Origin: Streptomyces sp. AC1-42W
Lineage (GTDB): Bacteria > Actinomycetota > Actinomycetes > Streptomycetales > Streptomycetaceae
Reading direction: 5' to 3'
DNA length: 64,000 nt
Assembly (NCBI RefSeq): GCF_003248355.1
Contig: NZ_QKWY01000002.1
Location: forward strand, 2,232,001 to 2,296,000
The translations under genes were made by a program, and so were the position numbers. This document shows positions 25,059 through 36,714 of the stretch, one piece after another. How positions within the stretch are numbered: position 1 is the stretch's first letter; the number at the start of each line of letters is the position of its first letter. The notes beneath the pieces were generated by a model that made no database searches, was not told the DNA's origin, and was given only the letters and a program-made list of their open reading frames with translations.

Positions 25059-27059
25059 GTGAACCCCACCCCCGCGCCCGAGGCCGACGGCCCTCCCTCC
25101 AGCCACCTCACGGAGCCCGAGGCCACCGGCTGCGTCGCCGTCGAGACGACGACCGTGCCGCGCCAGAAGGAGACGCCGGACGGACTGTGGCACGCGTCGA
25201 GGCCCGCCGCCCCGTCCGCCCAGGTCCTCGCACCCCCGGCGCCCCCCGCCGAGGCCGCCCACGCCGCATCCTCGTCCGGCGCCTCGCGGGCCGCCGCGCT
25301 CCCGTCCGGGGCGTCCGCAGCCGCCGAGGCCCCGGTCCGTCCCGACCCGCTCGACCACCCCGATCCGCTCCGGGCGGCCGACGCGGCGGGCACCGAGAAC
25401 CTGCTGCGCTGCTGGGTCCGCGAGGGCGACCTCCCCCGCCCGGCCGGCGACACCCTGCGCATCCCGCTCCCCGCCAGCGGCACCGCCCTCCTCGTCCCCG
25501 TGCTCCACTGGTCCGCCACCGGCTGGCACCGCTTCGGGCCGCCCGCCCTGGAACAGGCCCCCGCCACCGCGCCCCCCGCCGACGCCGTCACCGTCGCAGC
25601 GCTGCTCGGCCGGGAGGCCGACCACAACGACGGGGCCGACATGGCCGGCCGGGTCGCCGACTCCGTACGGCGCACCGCCGCGTTCATCGAGGAGCGCCGC
25701 CGCCGACCCGGCGCCCCCGCCGACGCGGACCCCTTCCTCACCGCCGAACAGTCGCTCCTGCTCGGCCACCCCCTGCACCCCTCGCCCAAGAGCAGGGAAG
25801 GGCTCACCGACGCCGAGTCCCGCCGCTACTCACCCGAGCTGCACGGCTCCTTCCCGCTCCACTGGGTGGCCGCCGACCGCTCCGTGCTCGCCCACGACTC
25901 CGCGTGGACGGACCAGGGCCGCCCGGTGCCCGCCGCCGAACTCGTCGCCCGGCACGCCGAGGGCCTGTCCTTCCCCGAGCACACCTCGCTCATTCCGCTC
26001 CACCCCTGGCAGGCCCGCGAGCTGCGGAGCCGGCCCGAGGTCGCCGCCCTGCTCGACGCCGGCCTCCTGCACGACCTCGGACCGTACGGTGCCCCCTGGC
26101 ACCCCACCTCCTCCGTACGCACCGTGCACCGGCCGGGCACCGACCTGATGCTCAAGCTCTCCCTGGGCGTCCGCATCACCAACTCCCGCCGGGAGAACCT
26201 CCGCAAGGAACTGCACCGGGGCGTCGAGGTCCACCGGCTGCTCCGCACCGGCCTCGCCCGCGAGTGGCACGCCGCGCACCCCGGCTTCGACATCGTCCGC
26301 GATCCCGCCTGGCTCGCCGTCGACACCCCGGACGGCACGCCCGTGCACGGCCTCGACGTCATGCTCCGGCACAACCCCTTCGACCGGCACGACGACGCCG
26401 TGTGCATCGCCGGACTCACCGCCCCGCGCCCCTGGCCGGGCCGGTCCGGAATGCACTCCCGGCTCTCCGACATCGTCCACCGCCTCGCCGGAACCACCGG
26501 CCGCACCACGACCGCCGTCGCCGCCGAGTGGTTCCTGCGCTACCTCGAACGCGTCGTGCACCCGGTCCTCTGGCTCGACGCCCACGCCGGGGTCGCGCTC
26601 GAAGCCCACCAGCAGAACACCCTCGTCCTGCTCGACGCCGACGGCTGGCCCGCAGGCGGCCGTTACCGTGACAATCAGGGCTACTACTTCCGCTCCTCGC
26701 ACCGCGCCGCACTCGAGCACAGGCTCCCCGGCATCGGATCGGTCAGCGACACCTTCGTCTCCGACGCCGTCACCGACGAACGCTTCGCCTACTACCTGGG
26801 GATCAACAACGTATTCGGACTGATCGGGGCATTCGGCGCCCAGCGACTCGCCGACGAGCAACTGCTCCTCGACGCCTTCCGGCGCTTCCTGAAATCCGCG
26901 AGCGAACTGGGCTCGCCCTTCCCGGCCCACCTGCTGTCGAAACCGCGTCTGCGCTGCAAGGCCAACATGCTGACCCGGCTGCACGGACTCGACGAGCTGG
27001 TCGGCCCGGTGGACACCCAGTCCGTCTACGTCACCATCACCAACCCGCTGCACGGCTGA
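25059..27059 (+). CDS. IucA/IucC-family NIS siderophore synthetase (first copy)
   Basis: This 666-aa NRPS-independent siderophore synthetase adenylates a carboxylate such as citrate and condenses it with an amine or hydroxylamine. Family motifs are present: IPLHPWQAREL, APWHPTSSVRTV, LKLSLGVRITNSRREN and ALEAHQQNTLVLLD. The C-terminal FhuF-like region contains LSKPRLRCKANMLTRLHG. The first ~110 residues are a Pro/Ala-rich, low-complexity extension not needed for the fold. GTG 25059 follows a modest ribosome site. It acts with the second synthetase downstream. Confidence 0.88.
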   Translation: MNPTPAPEADGPPSSHLTEPEATGCVAVETTTVPRQKETPDGLWHASRPAAPSAQVLAPPAPPAEAAHAASSSGASRAAALPSGASAAAEAPVRPDPLDHPDPLRAADAAGTENLLRCWVREGDLPRPAGDTLRIPLPASGTALLVPVLHWSATGWHRFGPPALEQAPATAPPADAVTVAALLGREADHNDGADMAGRVADSVRRTAAFIEERRRRPGAPADADPFLTAEQSLLLGHPLHPSPKSREGLTDAESRRYSPELHGSFPLHWVAADRSVLAHDSAWTDQGRPVPAAELVARHAEGLSFPEHTSLIPLHPWQARELRSRPEVAALLDAGLLHDLGPYGAPWHPTSSVRTVHRPGTDLMLKLSLGVRITNSRRENLRKELHRGVEVHRLLRTGLAREWHAAHPGFDIVRDPAWLAVDTPDGTPVHGLDVMLRHNPFDRHDDAVCIAGLTAPRPWPGRSGMHSRLSDIVHRLAGTTGRTTTAVAAEWFLRYLERVVHPVLWLDAHAGVALEAHQQNTLVLLDADGWPAGGRYRDNQGYYFRSSHRAALEHRLPGIGSVSDTFVSDAVTDERFAYYLGINNVFGLIGAFGAQRLADEQLLLDAFRRFLKSASELGSPFPAHLLSKPRLRCKANMLTRLHGLDELVGPVDTQSVYVTITNPLHG

Positions 27060-27142
27060 GAGCCGGGGGCGGGGGACCGGTCACCGCGCACCCGCAGCGG
27101 GACGCCGCTCCGCCGACAGCCGAGAGAGGAGCACCACCACCC

Positions 27143-27718
27143 GTGTCTCCCGCCGACGCGCGCACCCGCCCCTGGGCCCCCGTGGACACACCGGCCGGGA
27201 CGTTCCAGCTCGTCCCGGCCGACCCCGAGCGCGACCTCACGACGCTCACCCGCTGGATGAACGACCCCGCCGTCGCCGCCTTCTGGGAGCTCGCCGGCGA
27301 CGAGAGCGTCACGGCCGGACACCTCGCCCCCCAGCTCGCCGACCACAGCCACAGCACCCCCTGGATCGGGGTGCTGTCGGGCACCCCGATCAGCTACTGG
27401 GAGCTCTACCGCGCCGACCTCGACCGGCTCGCCCGGTACTACCCGGCCCGGCCCCACGACATGGGCGTCCACCTCCTCATCGGGGAAGCACGCCACCGGG
27501 GCCGCGGCACGGGTACGGCGCTGCTGCGCGCCGTGACCGGCCTGGTGCTCGACCACATCCCCCGCTGCACCCGAGTGGTGGCCGAGCCCGACCTCCGCAA
27601 CACCCCGTCCGTCCTCGCGTTCCTGCGCGCAGGCTTCCGCCTCTCCGCCGAGATCGACCTCCCGGAGAAGCGGGCCGCGCTGATGGTCCGCGACCGAACC
27701 CCCCACACCCGCCCATGA
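27143..27718 (+). CDS. GNAT N-acyltransferase of the siderophore operon
   Basis: This 191-aa protein belongs to the IucB/RhbD-like GNAT group that acylates N-hydroxyamines in hydroxamate siderophores. The family segment RWMNDPAVAAFWELAG is followed by the acetyl-CoA-binding motif GEARHRGRGTGTALLRAV. The C-terminal VAEPDLRNTPSVLAFLRAGF is also typical. GTG 27143 has GAGAGGAG upstream. It lies between the two synthetase genes. Presence of an acylase implies a hydroxamate product, yet no N-hydroxylase is encoded nearby. Confidence 0.85.
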   Translation: MSPADARTRPWAPVDTPAGTFQLVPADPERDLTTLTRWMNDPAVAAFWELAGDESVTAGHLAPQLADHSHSTPWIGVLSGTPISYWELYRADLDRLARYYPARPHDMGVHLLIGEARHRGRGTGTALLRAVTGLVLDHIPRCTRVVAEPDLRNTPSVLAFLRAGFRLSAEIDLPEKRAALMVRDRTPHTRP

Positions 27719-27778
27719 ACACATCGCCCATCCGTCCGCACCGCTCGAACCCCATCGGTTCCCTCCCGAGGAGTCCCC

Positions 27779-29626
27779 GTGCCCACATACCCAGCGCACC
27801 CCGACGCAATGGAGCCGCCCGCACCGCTGAGCACGCCTCCACTGAACCGGGCGGGCTGGGAACGGGCCGCCTCCCGGATGCTCGCGAAGATGCTCGGTGA
27901 ATTCGCCTACGAGGAAATCATCGAGCCGGCTCCGCGAACCGCCGGCGGCAGCACGTACACCCTCCCCCTGGACGACGACAGCCACCTGACCTTCACCGCC
28001 CGGCGCGGCGTGTACGGCGGCTGGCGCGTGGACCCCGCGTCGATCGGGGTCCGGGGCCCCGACCCCGCCGGGGACAGCGCCCCCTTCCACGACCCGCTGG
28101 CCTTCCTCACCCGCGCCCGCCGCCTCCTCGACCTGGACGGCACCACGCTCGGACACCTCATCCGCGAGCTGACCGCGACCCTCGCCGCCGACGCCCGCCT
28201 CGACCACACCGCCCTCACCGCCGGCGAACTGGCCGCCCTCGACTACGCCGAACTGGAGGGCCACCAGACCGGCCACCCCTGGATCGTCGCCAACAAGGGC
28301 CGCCTAGGCTTCTCCGCCACCGACGCCGCCCGCTACGCCCCCGAGGCCCGCGAACCGGTCCGGCTGCCCTGGCTCGCCGTCTCCCACCGGATCGCCGACT
28401 ACCGCGGCGTACCCTCGCTGGCCGACCCGGAACGGCTGTACGCGCAGGAGCTGGACCCCGCGGTGCGCGCGGCCTTCGCCGGCGTCCTGCGCGACCGCGG
28501 GCTCGACCCGGCCGGCTACCACTACCTGCCCGTCCACCCCTGGCAGTGGGACGAGTGGATCGTGCCGCTGTTCGCGCCGGCCATCGCCGCCGGCGACATC
28601 GTGCCGCTGCCGGCCGACCCGGACGTACGGCTGCCGCAGCAGTCCATCCGCACCTTCGCCAACCTCGCCCGCCCCGACCGGCACATGGTCAAGCTGCCGC
28701 TGTCGATCCTCAACACCCTGGTCTGGCGCGGCCTCCCCACCGAGCGCACCGTCGCCGCGCCCGCCGTCACCGGATGGGTCCAGGGACTTCGCGACAACGA
28801 CCCCTTCCTGCGCGACACCTGCGGCGTGATCCTGCTCGGCGAGGTCGCCTCGGTCACCGTCGAACACCCGCTGTACGACCACCTCCCCGAAGCGCCGTAC
28901 CAGTTCAAGGAGATCCTGGGGGCGATCTGGCGCGAACCCCTGACACCGCGCCTGACACCGGGGGAGCGGGCCCGTACCCTCGCCTCCCTCCTCCACACCG
29001 ACCCGCGCGGACGCGCCTTCACCGCCGAACTGATCGCCCGCTCCGGACTGACCCCGGCCGTCTGGCTGTCCCGCCTGTTCGCGGCCCTGCTGCCGCCGCT
29101 GCTGCACTTCCTCTACCGCTACGGCACCGTGTTCTCGCCGCACGGCGAGAACGCCATCGTGGTGTTCGACGAGAACGATGTGCCGGTGCGCCTCGCCATC
29201 AAGGACTTCGTGGACGACGTCAACGTCAGCGCGCAGCCGCTCCCCGAGCACGACACCATGCCGGCGGACGTGCGCCGCGTCCTGCTGACCGAGGAGCCCG
29301 CCTTCCTCACCCAGTTCATCCACTCCGGGCTGTTCACCGGCGTCTTCCGCTTCCTCTCCCCGCTCTGCGAGGAGCAGCTGGGCGTCCCCGAGAGCGAATT
29401 CTGGTCACTCGTCCGGGCGGAGATCCTGCGCCACCAGGCTCGGTTCCCCGAGCTGAAGGAGCGGTTCGAGATGTTCGACATGCTGACCCCGCGCATCGAG
29501 CGCCTCTGTCTGAACCGTAACCGGTTGCATCTGGACGGCTATCGCGACCGGCCCGTGCGCCCGCACGCGGCGGTCCACGGCAGCGTGGCCAATCCCCTCC
29601 ACCTGTCGGCGTGGGGCCGGGAGTGA
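27779..29626 (+). CDS. IucA/IucC-family NIS siderophore synthetase (second copy)
   Basis: This 615-aa synthetase has the motifs GHPWIVANKGRLGFSATDA, YLPVHPWQWDEW, PQQSIRTFAN and HMVKLPLSILNT, the last binding ATP and citrate in solved members. GENAIVVFDEND near residue 460 is a conserved catalytic loop. It looks closer to the DesD/AlcC/RhbF type than the first copy. GTG 27779 has GAGGAG upstream. Two synthetases usually act in sequence on the two ends of citrate, or on activated diacids. It is the last gene of the operon; dinG follows after 38 bp with its own promoter. Confidence 0.88.
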   Translation: MPTYPAHPDAMEPPAPLSTPPLNRAGWERAASRMLAKMLGEFAYEEIIEPAPRTAGGSTYTLPLDDDSHLTFTARRGVYGGWRVDPASIGVRGPDPAGDSAPFHDPLAFLTRARRLLDLDGTTLGHLIRELTATLAADARLDHTALTAGELAALDYAELEGHQTGHPWIVANKGRLGFSATDAARYAPEAREPVRLPWLAVSHRIADYRGVPSLADPERLYAQELDPAVRAAFAGVLRDRGLDPAGYHYLPVHPWQWDEWIVPLFAPAIAAGDIVPLPADPDVRLPQQSIRTFANLARPDRHMVKLPLSILNTLVWRGLPTERTVAAPAVTGWVQGLRDNDPFLRDTCGVILLGEVASVTVEHPLYDHLPEAPYQFKEILGAIWREPLTPRLTPGERARTLASLLHTDPRGRAFTAELIARSGLTPAVWLSRLFAALLPPLLHFLYRYGTVFSPHGENAIVVFDENDVPVRLAIKDFVDDVNVSAQPLPEHDTMPADVRRVLLTEEPAFLTQFIHSGLFTGVFRFLSPLCEEQLGVPESEFWSLVRAEILRHQARFPELKERFEMFDMLTPRIERLCLNRNRLHLDGYRDRPVRPHAAVHGSVANPLHLSAWGRE

Positions 29627-29649
29627 CCGCCGATGTCAGTGGCGCCCCG

Positions 29650-29655
29650 TAGGCT
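29650..29655 (+). promoter_or_regulatory. Candidate -10 element of dinG
   Basis: TAGGCT lies 9 bp before the dinG ATG, giving at most a 2-3 nt leader. Confidence 0.4.
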
Positions 29656-29664
29656 GGCCGGGCT

Positions 29665-31635
29665 ATGACGAAGCCATCCCTCCCTGAACTCCTGCACGCC
29701 GCCGTGACCGCCGTCGGCGGTACGGAGCGGCCCGGCCAGGCCGCGATGGCGGCGGCCGTCGCCGACGCCGTGGACGACCAATCGCACCTGCTGGTCCAGG
29801 CCGGCACGGGAACGGGCAAGTCGCTCGGCTACCTGGTGCCGGCCCTGGCCCACGGCGAGCGGGTGGTCGTCGCCACGGCGACCCTGGCCCTCCAGCGCCA
29901 GCTCGTCGAGCGCGACCTGCCGCGCACGGTGGACGCACTGCATCCGCTGCTGCGCCGCCGGCCCCAGTTCGCCATGCTCAAGGGCCGGTCGAACTACCTC
30001 TGTCTGCACCGGCTCCACGAGGGCGTCCCGCAGGACGAGGAGGAGGGGCTGTTCGACCAGTTCGAGGCGGCGGCCCCGTCCAGCAAGCTGGGACAGGACC
30101 TGCTGCGCATGCGCGACTGGGCCGACGAGACCGAGACGGGCGACCGGGACGACCTCACGCCCGGCGTCTCGGACCGGGCCTGGGCGCAGATCTCCGTCTC
30201 CTCGCGGGAGTGCCTGGGCGCGAGCAAGTGCGCGTACGGGGCGGAGTGCTTCGCCGAGCAGGCGCGGGAGCGGGCGAAGCTCGCCGATGTGGTGGTCACC
30301 AACCACGCCCTCCTGGCGATCGACGCCATCGAGGGCGCCCCGGTCCTCCCGCAGCACGAGGTGCTGATCGTGGACGAGGCGCACGAACTGGTCTCGCGGG
30401 TCACCGGCGTGGCCACCGGCGAGCTCACCCCGGGCCAGGTCAACCGCGCCGTGCGCCGCTCCGCGAAGCTGGTCAACGAGAAGGCGGCCGACGCGCTCCA
30501 GACCGCGTCCGAGGGCTTCGAACGGGTGATGGAGCTGGCGCTGCCCGGCCGCCTGGAGGAGGTCCCGGAGGACCTGGGATACGCGCTGACGGCCCTGCGG
30601 GACGCCGCGCGTACGGTGATCTCCGCCATCGGCGCCACGCGCGACAAGTCCGTCCAGGACGAGGACGCGGTCCGCAAGCAGGCGCTGGCCGCCGTCGAGT
30701 CGGTTCACGCCGTGGCGGAGCGCATCACCCAGGGGTCCGAGTACGACGTCGTCTGGTACGAGCGCCACGACCGGTTCGGTGCCTCGCTCCGCGTCGCCCC
30801 GCTCTCCGTCTCCGGGCTGCTGCGCGACAAGCTGTTCACCGAACGTTCCGTCGTCCTCACCTCGGCCACGCTCAAGCTCGGCGGTGACTTCAACGGCGTG
30901 GGCGCCTCGCTGGGCCTCGCCCCGGAGGGCACGGCCGGCGAGGACGTACCGCAGTGGAAGGGCCTGGACGTCGGCTCGCCGTTCGACTACCCGAAGCAGG
31001 GCATCCTGTACGTCGCCCGGCATCTGGCGACCCCCGGCCGGGAGGGCTCGCGCACGGACATGCTGGACGAGCTGTCCGAGCTGGTGGAGGCGGCCGGTGG
31101 GCGCACCCTGGGGCTGTTCTCCTCGATGCGGGCGGCGAAGGCGGCGGCCGAGGAGCTGCGCGGCCGGCTGGAGAAGCCGATCCTGCTCCAGGGCGAGGAG
31201 ACCCTGGGCGAGCTGATCAAGAACTTCGCCGCCGACCCGGAGACCTGCCTCTTCGGCACGCTGTCGCTCTGGCAGGGCGTCGATGTGCCGGGGCCCAGCT
31301 GCCAGCTGGTGATCATGGACCGCATCCCCTTCCCGCGCCCCGACGATCCGCTGATGAGCGCGCGCCAGAAGGCGGTCGAGGAGGGGGGCGGCAACGGCTT
31401 CATGGCGGTGGCGGCCACGCATGCCGCGCTGCTGATGGCCCAGGGAGCCGGCCGTCTCGTACGGGCCACGGGGGACAAGGGCGTCGTCGCGGTGCTCGAC
31501 CCGCGGCTGGCCAACGCGAGGTACGGCAGCTATCTGCGCGCCTCGCTCCCCGACTTCTGGTACACCACCGACCGCAACCAGGTCCGCCGCTCGCTCGCCG
31601 CGATCGACGCGGCCGCCAAGGCGGACGGACGCTGA
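29665..31635 (+). CDS. dinG: DinG-type XPD-family DNA helicase
   Basis: This 656-aa superfamily 2 helicase has motif I QAGTGTGKSLGYL, DEAH box IVDEAHEL, and C-terminal motifs including LWQGVDVPGPSCQLVIMDRIPF and GAGRLVRATGDKGVVAVLD. Iron-sulfur cluster cysteines are visible at YLCLHR and in ECLGASKCAYGAECF. DinG relatives unwind R-loops, D-loops and forked DNA. It converges with lexA, so the two share a terminator; no SOS box was seen upstream of dinG itself. Gene symbol by family and synteny. Confidence 0.88.
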   Translation: MTKPSLPELLHAAVTAVGGTERPGQAAMAAAVADAVDDQSHLLVQAGTGTGKSLGYLVPALAHGERVVVATATLALQRQLVERDLPRTVDALHPLLRRRPQFAMLKGRSNYLCLHRLHEGVPQDEEEGLFDQFEAAAPSSKLGQDLLRMRDWADETETGDRDDLTPGVSDRAWAQISVSSRECLGASKCAYGAECFAEQARERAKLADVVVTNHALLAIDAIEGAPVLPQHEVLIVDEAHELVSRVTGVATGELTPGQVNRAVRRSAKLVNEKAADALQTASEGFERVMELALPGRLEEVPEDLGYALTALRDAARTVISAIGATRDKSVQDEDAVRKQALAAVESVHAVAERITQGSEYDVVWYERHDRFGASLRVAPLSVSGLLRDKLFTERSVVLTSATLKLGGDFNGVGASLGLAPEGTAGEDVPQWKGLDVGSPFDYPKQGILYVARHLATPGREGSRTDMLDELSELVEAAGGRTLGLFSSMRAAKAAAEELRGRLEKPILLQGEETLGELIKNFAADPETCLFGTLSLWQGVDVPGPSCQLVIMDRIPFPRPDDPLMSARQKAVEEGGGNGFMAVAATHAALLMAQGAGRLVRATGDKGVVAVLDPRLANARYGSYLRASLPDFWYTTDRNQVRRSLAAIDAAAKADGR

Positions 31636-31669
31636 CCGCTCGGGGACGTACATCGGACTCGGGGACGTA

Positions 31670-31721
31670 CAGCAGAAGGGCCCCGGTCCCGGCACGAACC
31701 GGGATCGGGGCCCTTCTGCTG
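31670..31721. terminator. Bidirectional terminator between dinG and lexA
   Basis: CAGCAGAAGGGCCCCG and its exact complement form the outer stem. An inner CCCGG/CCGGG stem is separated by a 2-nt mismatch. Symmetry and position between convergent genes support termination in both directions. Confidence 0.88.
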
Positions 31722-31743
31722 TCCAGAGAGCGGAGGGTGGGTC

Positions 31744-32538
31744 TCAGACCCGGCGCAGCACCGCGACGACCTTGCCGAGGATGGTCGCCTCGTCGCCGGG
31801 GATCGGCTGATAGGCGGCATTGTGGGGGAGCAGCCAGACATGGCCGTCCTCGCGCTTGAAGCGCTTCACCGTGGCCTCGCCGTCCAGCATGGCGGCCACG
31901 ATGTCGCCGTTCTCCGCGACGGGCTGGCGCCGGACGGTGACCCAGTCGCCGTCACAGATGGCCGCCTCGATCATCGAGTCGCCGACGACCTTGAGCACGA
32001 ACAGCTCGCCGTCGCCGACCAGCTGGCGGGGGAGCGGGAAGACGTCCTCGACGGACTCCTCGGCGAGGATCGGGCCACCGGCGGCGATCCGGCCCACCAG
32101 CGGCACGTACGAGGCGGCGGGCTTGCCCGTGGTGTCGGTGGGCTGGGTGCTCGGCTGGTCGGAGCCGCGGACCTCGTACGCGCGGGGGCGGTGCGGGTCG
32201 CGGCGCAGGAAGCCCTTGCGCTCCAGGGCCATCAGCTGGTGGGCGACGGACGAGGTGCTGGAGAGGCCCACCGCCTGTCCGATCTCCCGCATCGACGGCG
32301 GGTAGCCTCGCCGCTGGACGGAATCCCGGATGACCTCGATCACCCGCCGCTGCCGGTCCGTGAGCCCCGAGCTGTCCGCCCGGATTCCGGGAGGGCGTCC
32401 AGGGAGCGAGCGCGCTGGGCGGCCGGGCTCCGGGCCCTCCGTGTTCGTGACTGAGTCATTCATGGCATGCACCGGCTCGAGTCGGCTCTGGGAGCGGTCC
32501 TGGGCAGTGATGATGGCACTGTCTGCGGTGGTGGTCAC
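31744..32538 (-). CDS. lexA: SOS repressor LexA
   Basis: This 264-aa repressor controls DNA-damage genes. The N-terminal winged helix contains LTDRQRRVIEVIRDSVQRRGYPPSMREIGQAVGLSS. The self-cleavage site is the Ala-Gly bond in VGRIAAGGP. Catalytic Ser is in VVGDSMIEAAI and Lys in GEATVKRFKRE, both intact. GTG 32538 has GAGAGGGG upstream and gives a ~25-residue extension over ATG 32463, which lacks a ribosome site. A LexA box 66 bp upstream supports autoregulation. Confidence 0.95.
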   Translation of the reverse strand: MTTTADSAIITAQDRSQSRLEPVHAMNDSVTNTEGPEPGRPARSLPGRPPGIRADSSGLTDRQRRVIEVIRDSVQRRGYPPSMREIGQAVGLSSTSSVAHQLMALERKGFLRRDPHRPRAYEVRGSDQPSTQPTDTTGKPAASYVPLVGRIAAGGPILAEESVEDVFPLPRQLVGDGELFVLKVVGDSMIEAAICDGDWVTVRRQPVAENGDIVAAMLDGEATVKRFKREDGHVWLLPHNAAYQPIPGDEATILGKVVAVLRRV

Positions 32539-32603
32539 GTCGGCGGCCCCTCTCGAATGGTCTCCCTGGCTGGACAACGGTAGTAGCTTTCGAAAGGTTG
32601 CGC

Positions 32604-32617
32604 CAAACACACGTTCG
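32604..32617. promoter_or_regulatory. LexA (SOS) box upstream of lexA
   Basis: CAAACACACGTTCG matches the Gram-positive SOS consensus CGAAC-N4-GTTCG with one change. It lies 66 bp before the lexA start. Confidence 0.75.
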
Positions 32618-32885
32618 AGTGAAAAACGAATAAAAGACTTCCGGGGCTTCGGCGCGAGGTGTATGAGCCTGCCTACGGAGTGCGACGACACGCGCCCGGC
32701 ACTCGCCGCGCGAGGGGTGCCGGCGGCCTCCCCGACCGTAACGCGGCGTGTTCCGCCGACCGCGCGCGGGGTGCCCGCCCGGTCGTCCGTCGTCCGGGTG
32801 CTTCCCGTACCCTCTTGCTCGGCCTTACGCTGCCTTCCGGCCGCCCTCCGGTGCGACACGCGCCCAGGGCTGAATGCGCGGCCGA

Positions 32886-32901
32886 ACCCAAGATCTAGTG
32901 G
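32886..32901. promoter_or_regulatory. NrdR box 1 upstream of nrdRJ
   Basis: ACCCAAGATCTAGTGG matches the NrdR consensus acaCwAtATaTwGtgt at 12 of 16 positions. A second copy lies 31 bp downstream, the usual paired spacing of about three helical turns. Confidence 0.7.
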
Positions 32902-32916
32902 TTGGATCGGTCCGGC

Positions 32917-32932
32917 CGCCCAGAGGTAGTGG
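32917..32932. promoter_or_regulatory. NrdR box 2 upstream of nrdRJ
   Basis: CGCCCAGAGGTAGTGG keeps the right half of the NrdR consensus (TwGtg) and is weaker on the left. It is 31 bp from box 1, on the same helix face. Confidence 0.55.
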
Positions 32933-33042
32933 TCCCCGTCCATCGGGGGTGCGGTCATCGCCTATGCTTGAGACCGCTTCGAGGGCCCCGGAACGGGCCT
33001 GAAGAGGCTATTCAGTCGTGCTGTGAAGGAGGGTTGGGAGCC

Positions 33043-33555
33043 ATGCACTGCCCCTTCTGCAGGCACCCCGACAGCCGGGTCGTCGACAGTCGCACCACCG
33101 ACGACGGGACCTCGATCCGACGGCGCCGCCAGTGTCCCGACTGCTCCCGCCGCTTCACCACGGTGGAGACCTGTTCACTCATGGTGGTCAAGCGGAGCGG
33201 CGTGACCGAACCCTTCAGCCGCACGAAGGTCATCTCCGGAGTGCGCAAGGCGTGCCAGGGGCGGCCCGTCACCGAGGACGCCCTCGCCAAGCTCGGCCAG
33301 CGGGTCGAGGAGGCGGTACGGGCGACCGGCAGCGCGGAACTCACCACACACGATGTGGGCCTGGCCATCCTCGGCCCCCTGCGGGAACTCGACCTCGTCG
33401 CCTACCTGCGGTTCGCGTCCGTCTACCGGGCGTTCGACAGCCTCGAAGACTTCGAGGCCGCCATCGCGGAACTCCGTGAGCGGCGGCCCCTCGCGGAAGC
33501 AAGCGGGGGCGGCGAGACCCTTGAGGTCCCCGCGCCCGCCGTCGCCGCCGACTAG
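33043..33555 (+). CDS. nrdR: Ribonucleotide reductase repressor NrdR
   Basis: This 170-aa repressor senses ATP/dATP and represses ribonucleotide reductase genes. A zinc ribbon (Cys3, Cys6, Cys31, Cys34) is followed by an ATP-cone domain beginning VVKRSGVTEPFSRTKVISGVRKACQGRPV. ATG 33043 has GGAGGGTTGGGAG upstream. It leads the nrdRJ operon, and its own binding boxes lie upstream, indicating autoregulation. The ~15-residue C-terminal tail beyond the ATP cone is normal for Streptomyces. Confidence 0.95.
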   Translation: MHCPFCRHPDSRVVDSRTTDDGTSIRRRRQCPDCSRRFTTVETCSLMVVKRSGVTEPFSRTKVISGVRKACQGRPVTEDALAKLGQRVEEAVRATGSAELTTHDVGLAILGPLRELDLVAYLRFASVYRAFDSLEDFEAAIAELRERRPLAEASGGGETLEVPAPAVAAD

Positions 33556-33561
33556 CGGCAG

Positions 33562-33598
33562 CCGGCCGCGCCGATCCGGGGATCGGGCGCGGGGCCGG
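33562..33598 (+). promoter_or_regulatory. GC-rich hairpin between nrdR and nrdJ
   Basis: CCGCGCCGATC and GATCGGGCGCGG pair with one bulged base. The stem lies just after the nrdR stop. It may partly terminate or protect the nrdR message; nrdJ has its own 160-bp upstream region. No cobalamin riboswitch features were seen. Confidence 0.4.
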
Positions 33599-33717
33599 CA
33601 CCTGGACCTTGCTCCGGGCGACGTATGACGAATGCGGCGCCCGAAGCATCAGACACACACTGTGCTGGGGAAGTTCTCGGCACTTCAGGGCGTTTTTGCC
33701 CACATATGGGAGGCGGC

Positions 33718-36624
<2,907 letters not shown>

Positions 36625-36663
36625 GCGGTGAGCCCGGCGCGCTGAGGCGCCGGGGCTGACGGT

Positions 36664-36703
36664 GAGTGCGGGCAGGTCTTCCCCGGAAGACCTGCCCGCA
36701 CTC
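36664..36703. terminator. Bidirectional terminator between nrdJ and terD
   Basis: GAGTGCGGGCAGGTCTTCC and its exact complement give a 19-bp stem with a CC turn. It lies between convergent genes, with CTTT following on the nrdJ side. Confidence 0.88.
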
Positions 36704-36714
36704 CTTTACGCGGC

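Larger units (their letters stand above)
32539..33042. promoter_or_regulatory. Divergent lexA-nrdR control region
   Basis: This 504-bp gap holds no convincing gene; open frames in 32619-32885 look like chance. It contains the LexA box (32604-32617), a CTTTCGAAAG palindrome (32588-32597), two NrdR boxes (32886-32932) and a TATGCT -10 candidate for nrdR at 32963-32968. Confidence 0.7.

Noticed and set aside
32619..32885. Short open frames between lexA and the NrdR boxes
   Set aside because: They lack ribosome sites and have Arg/Gly/Ala-rich shadow composition; no protein features are visible.
33556..33717. Possible cobalamin riboswitch before nrdJ
   Set aside because: The 162-bp gap is too short and lacks the B12-box and conserved junction features; only a GC-rich hairpin is present.
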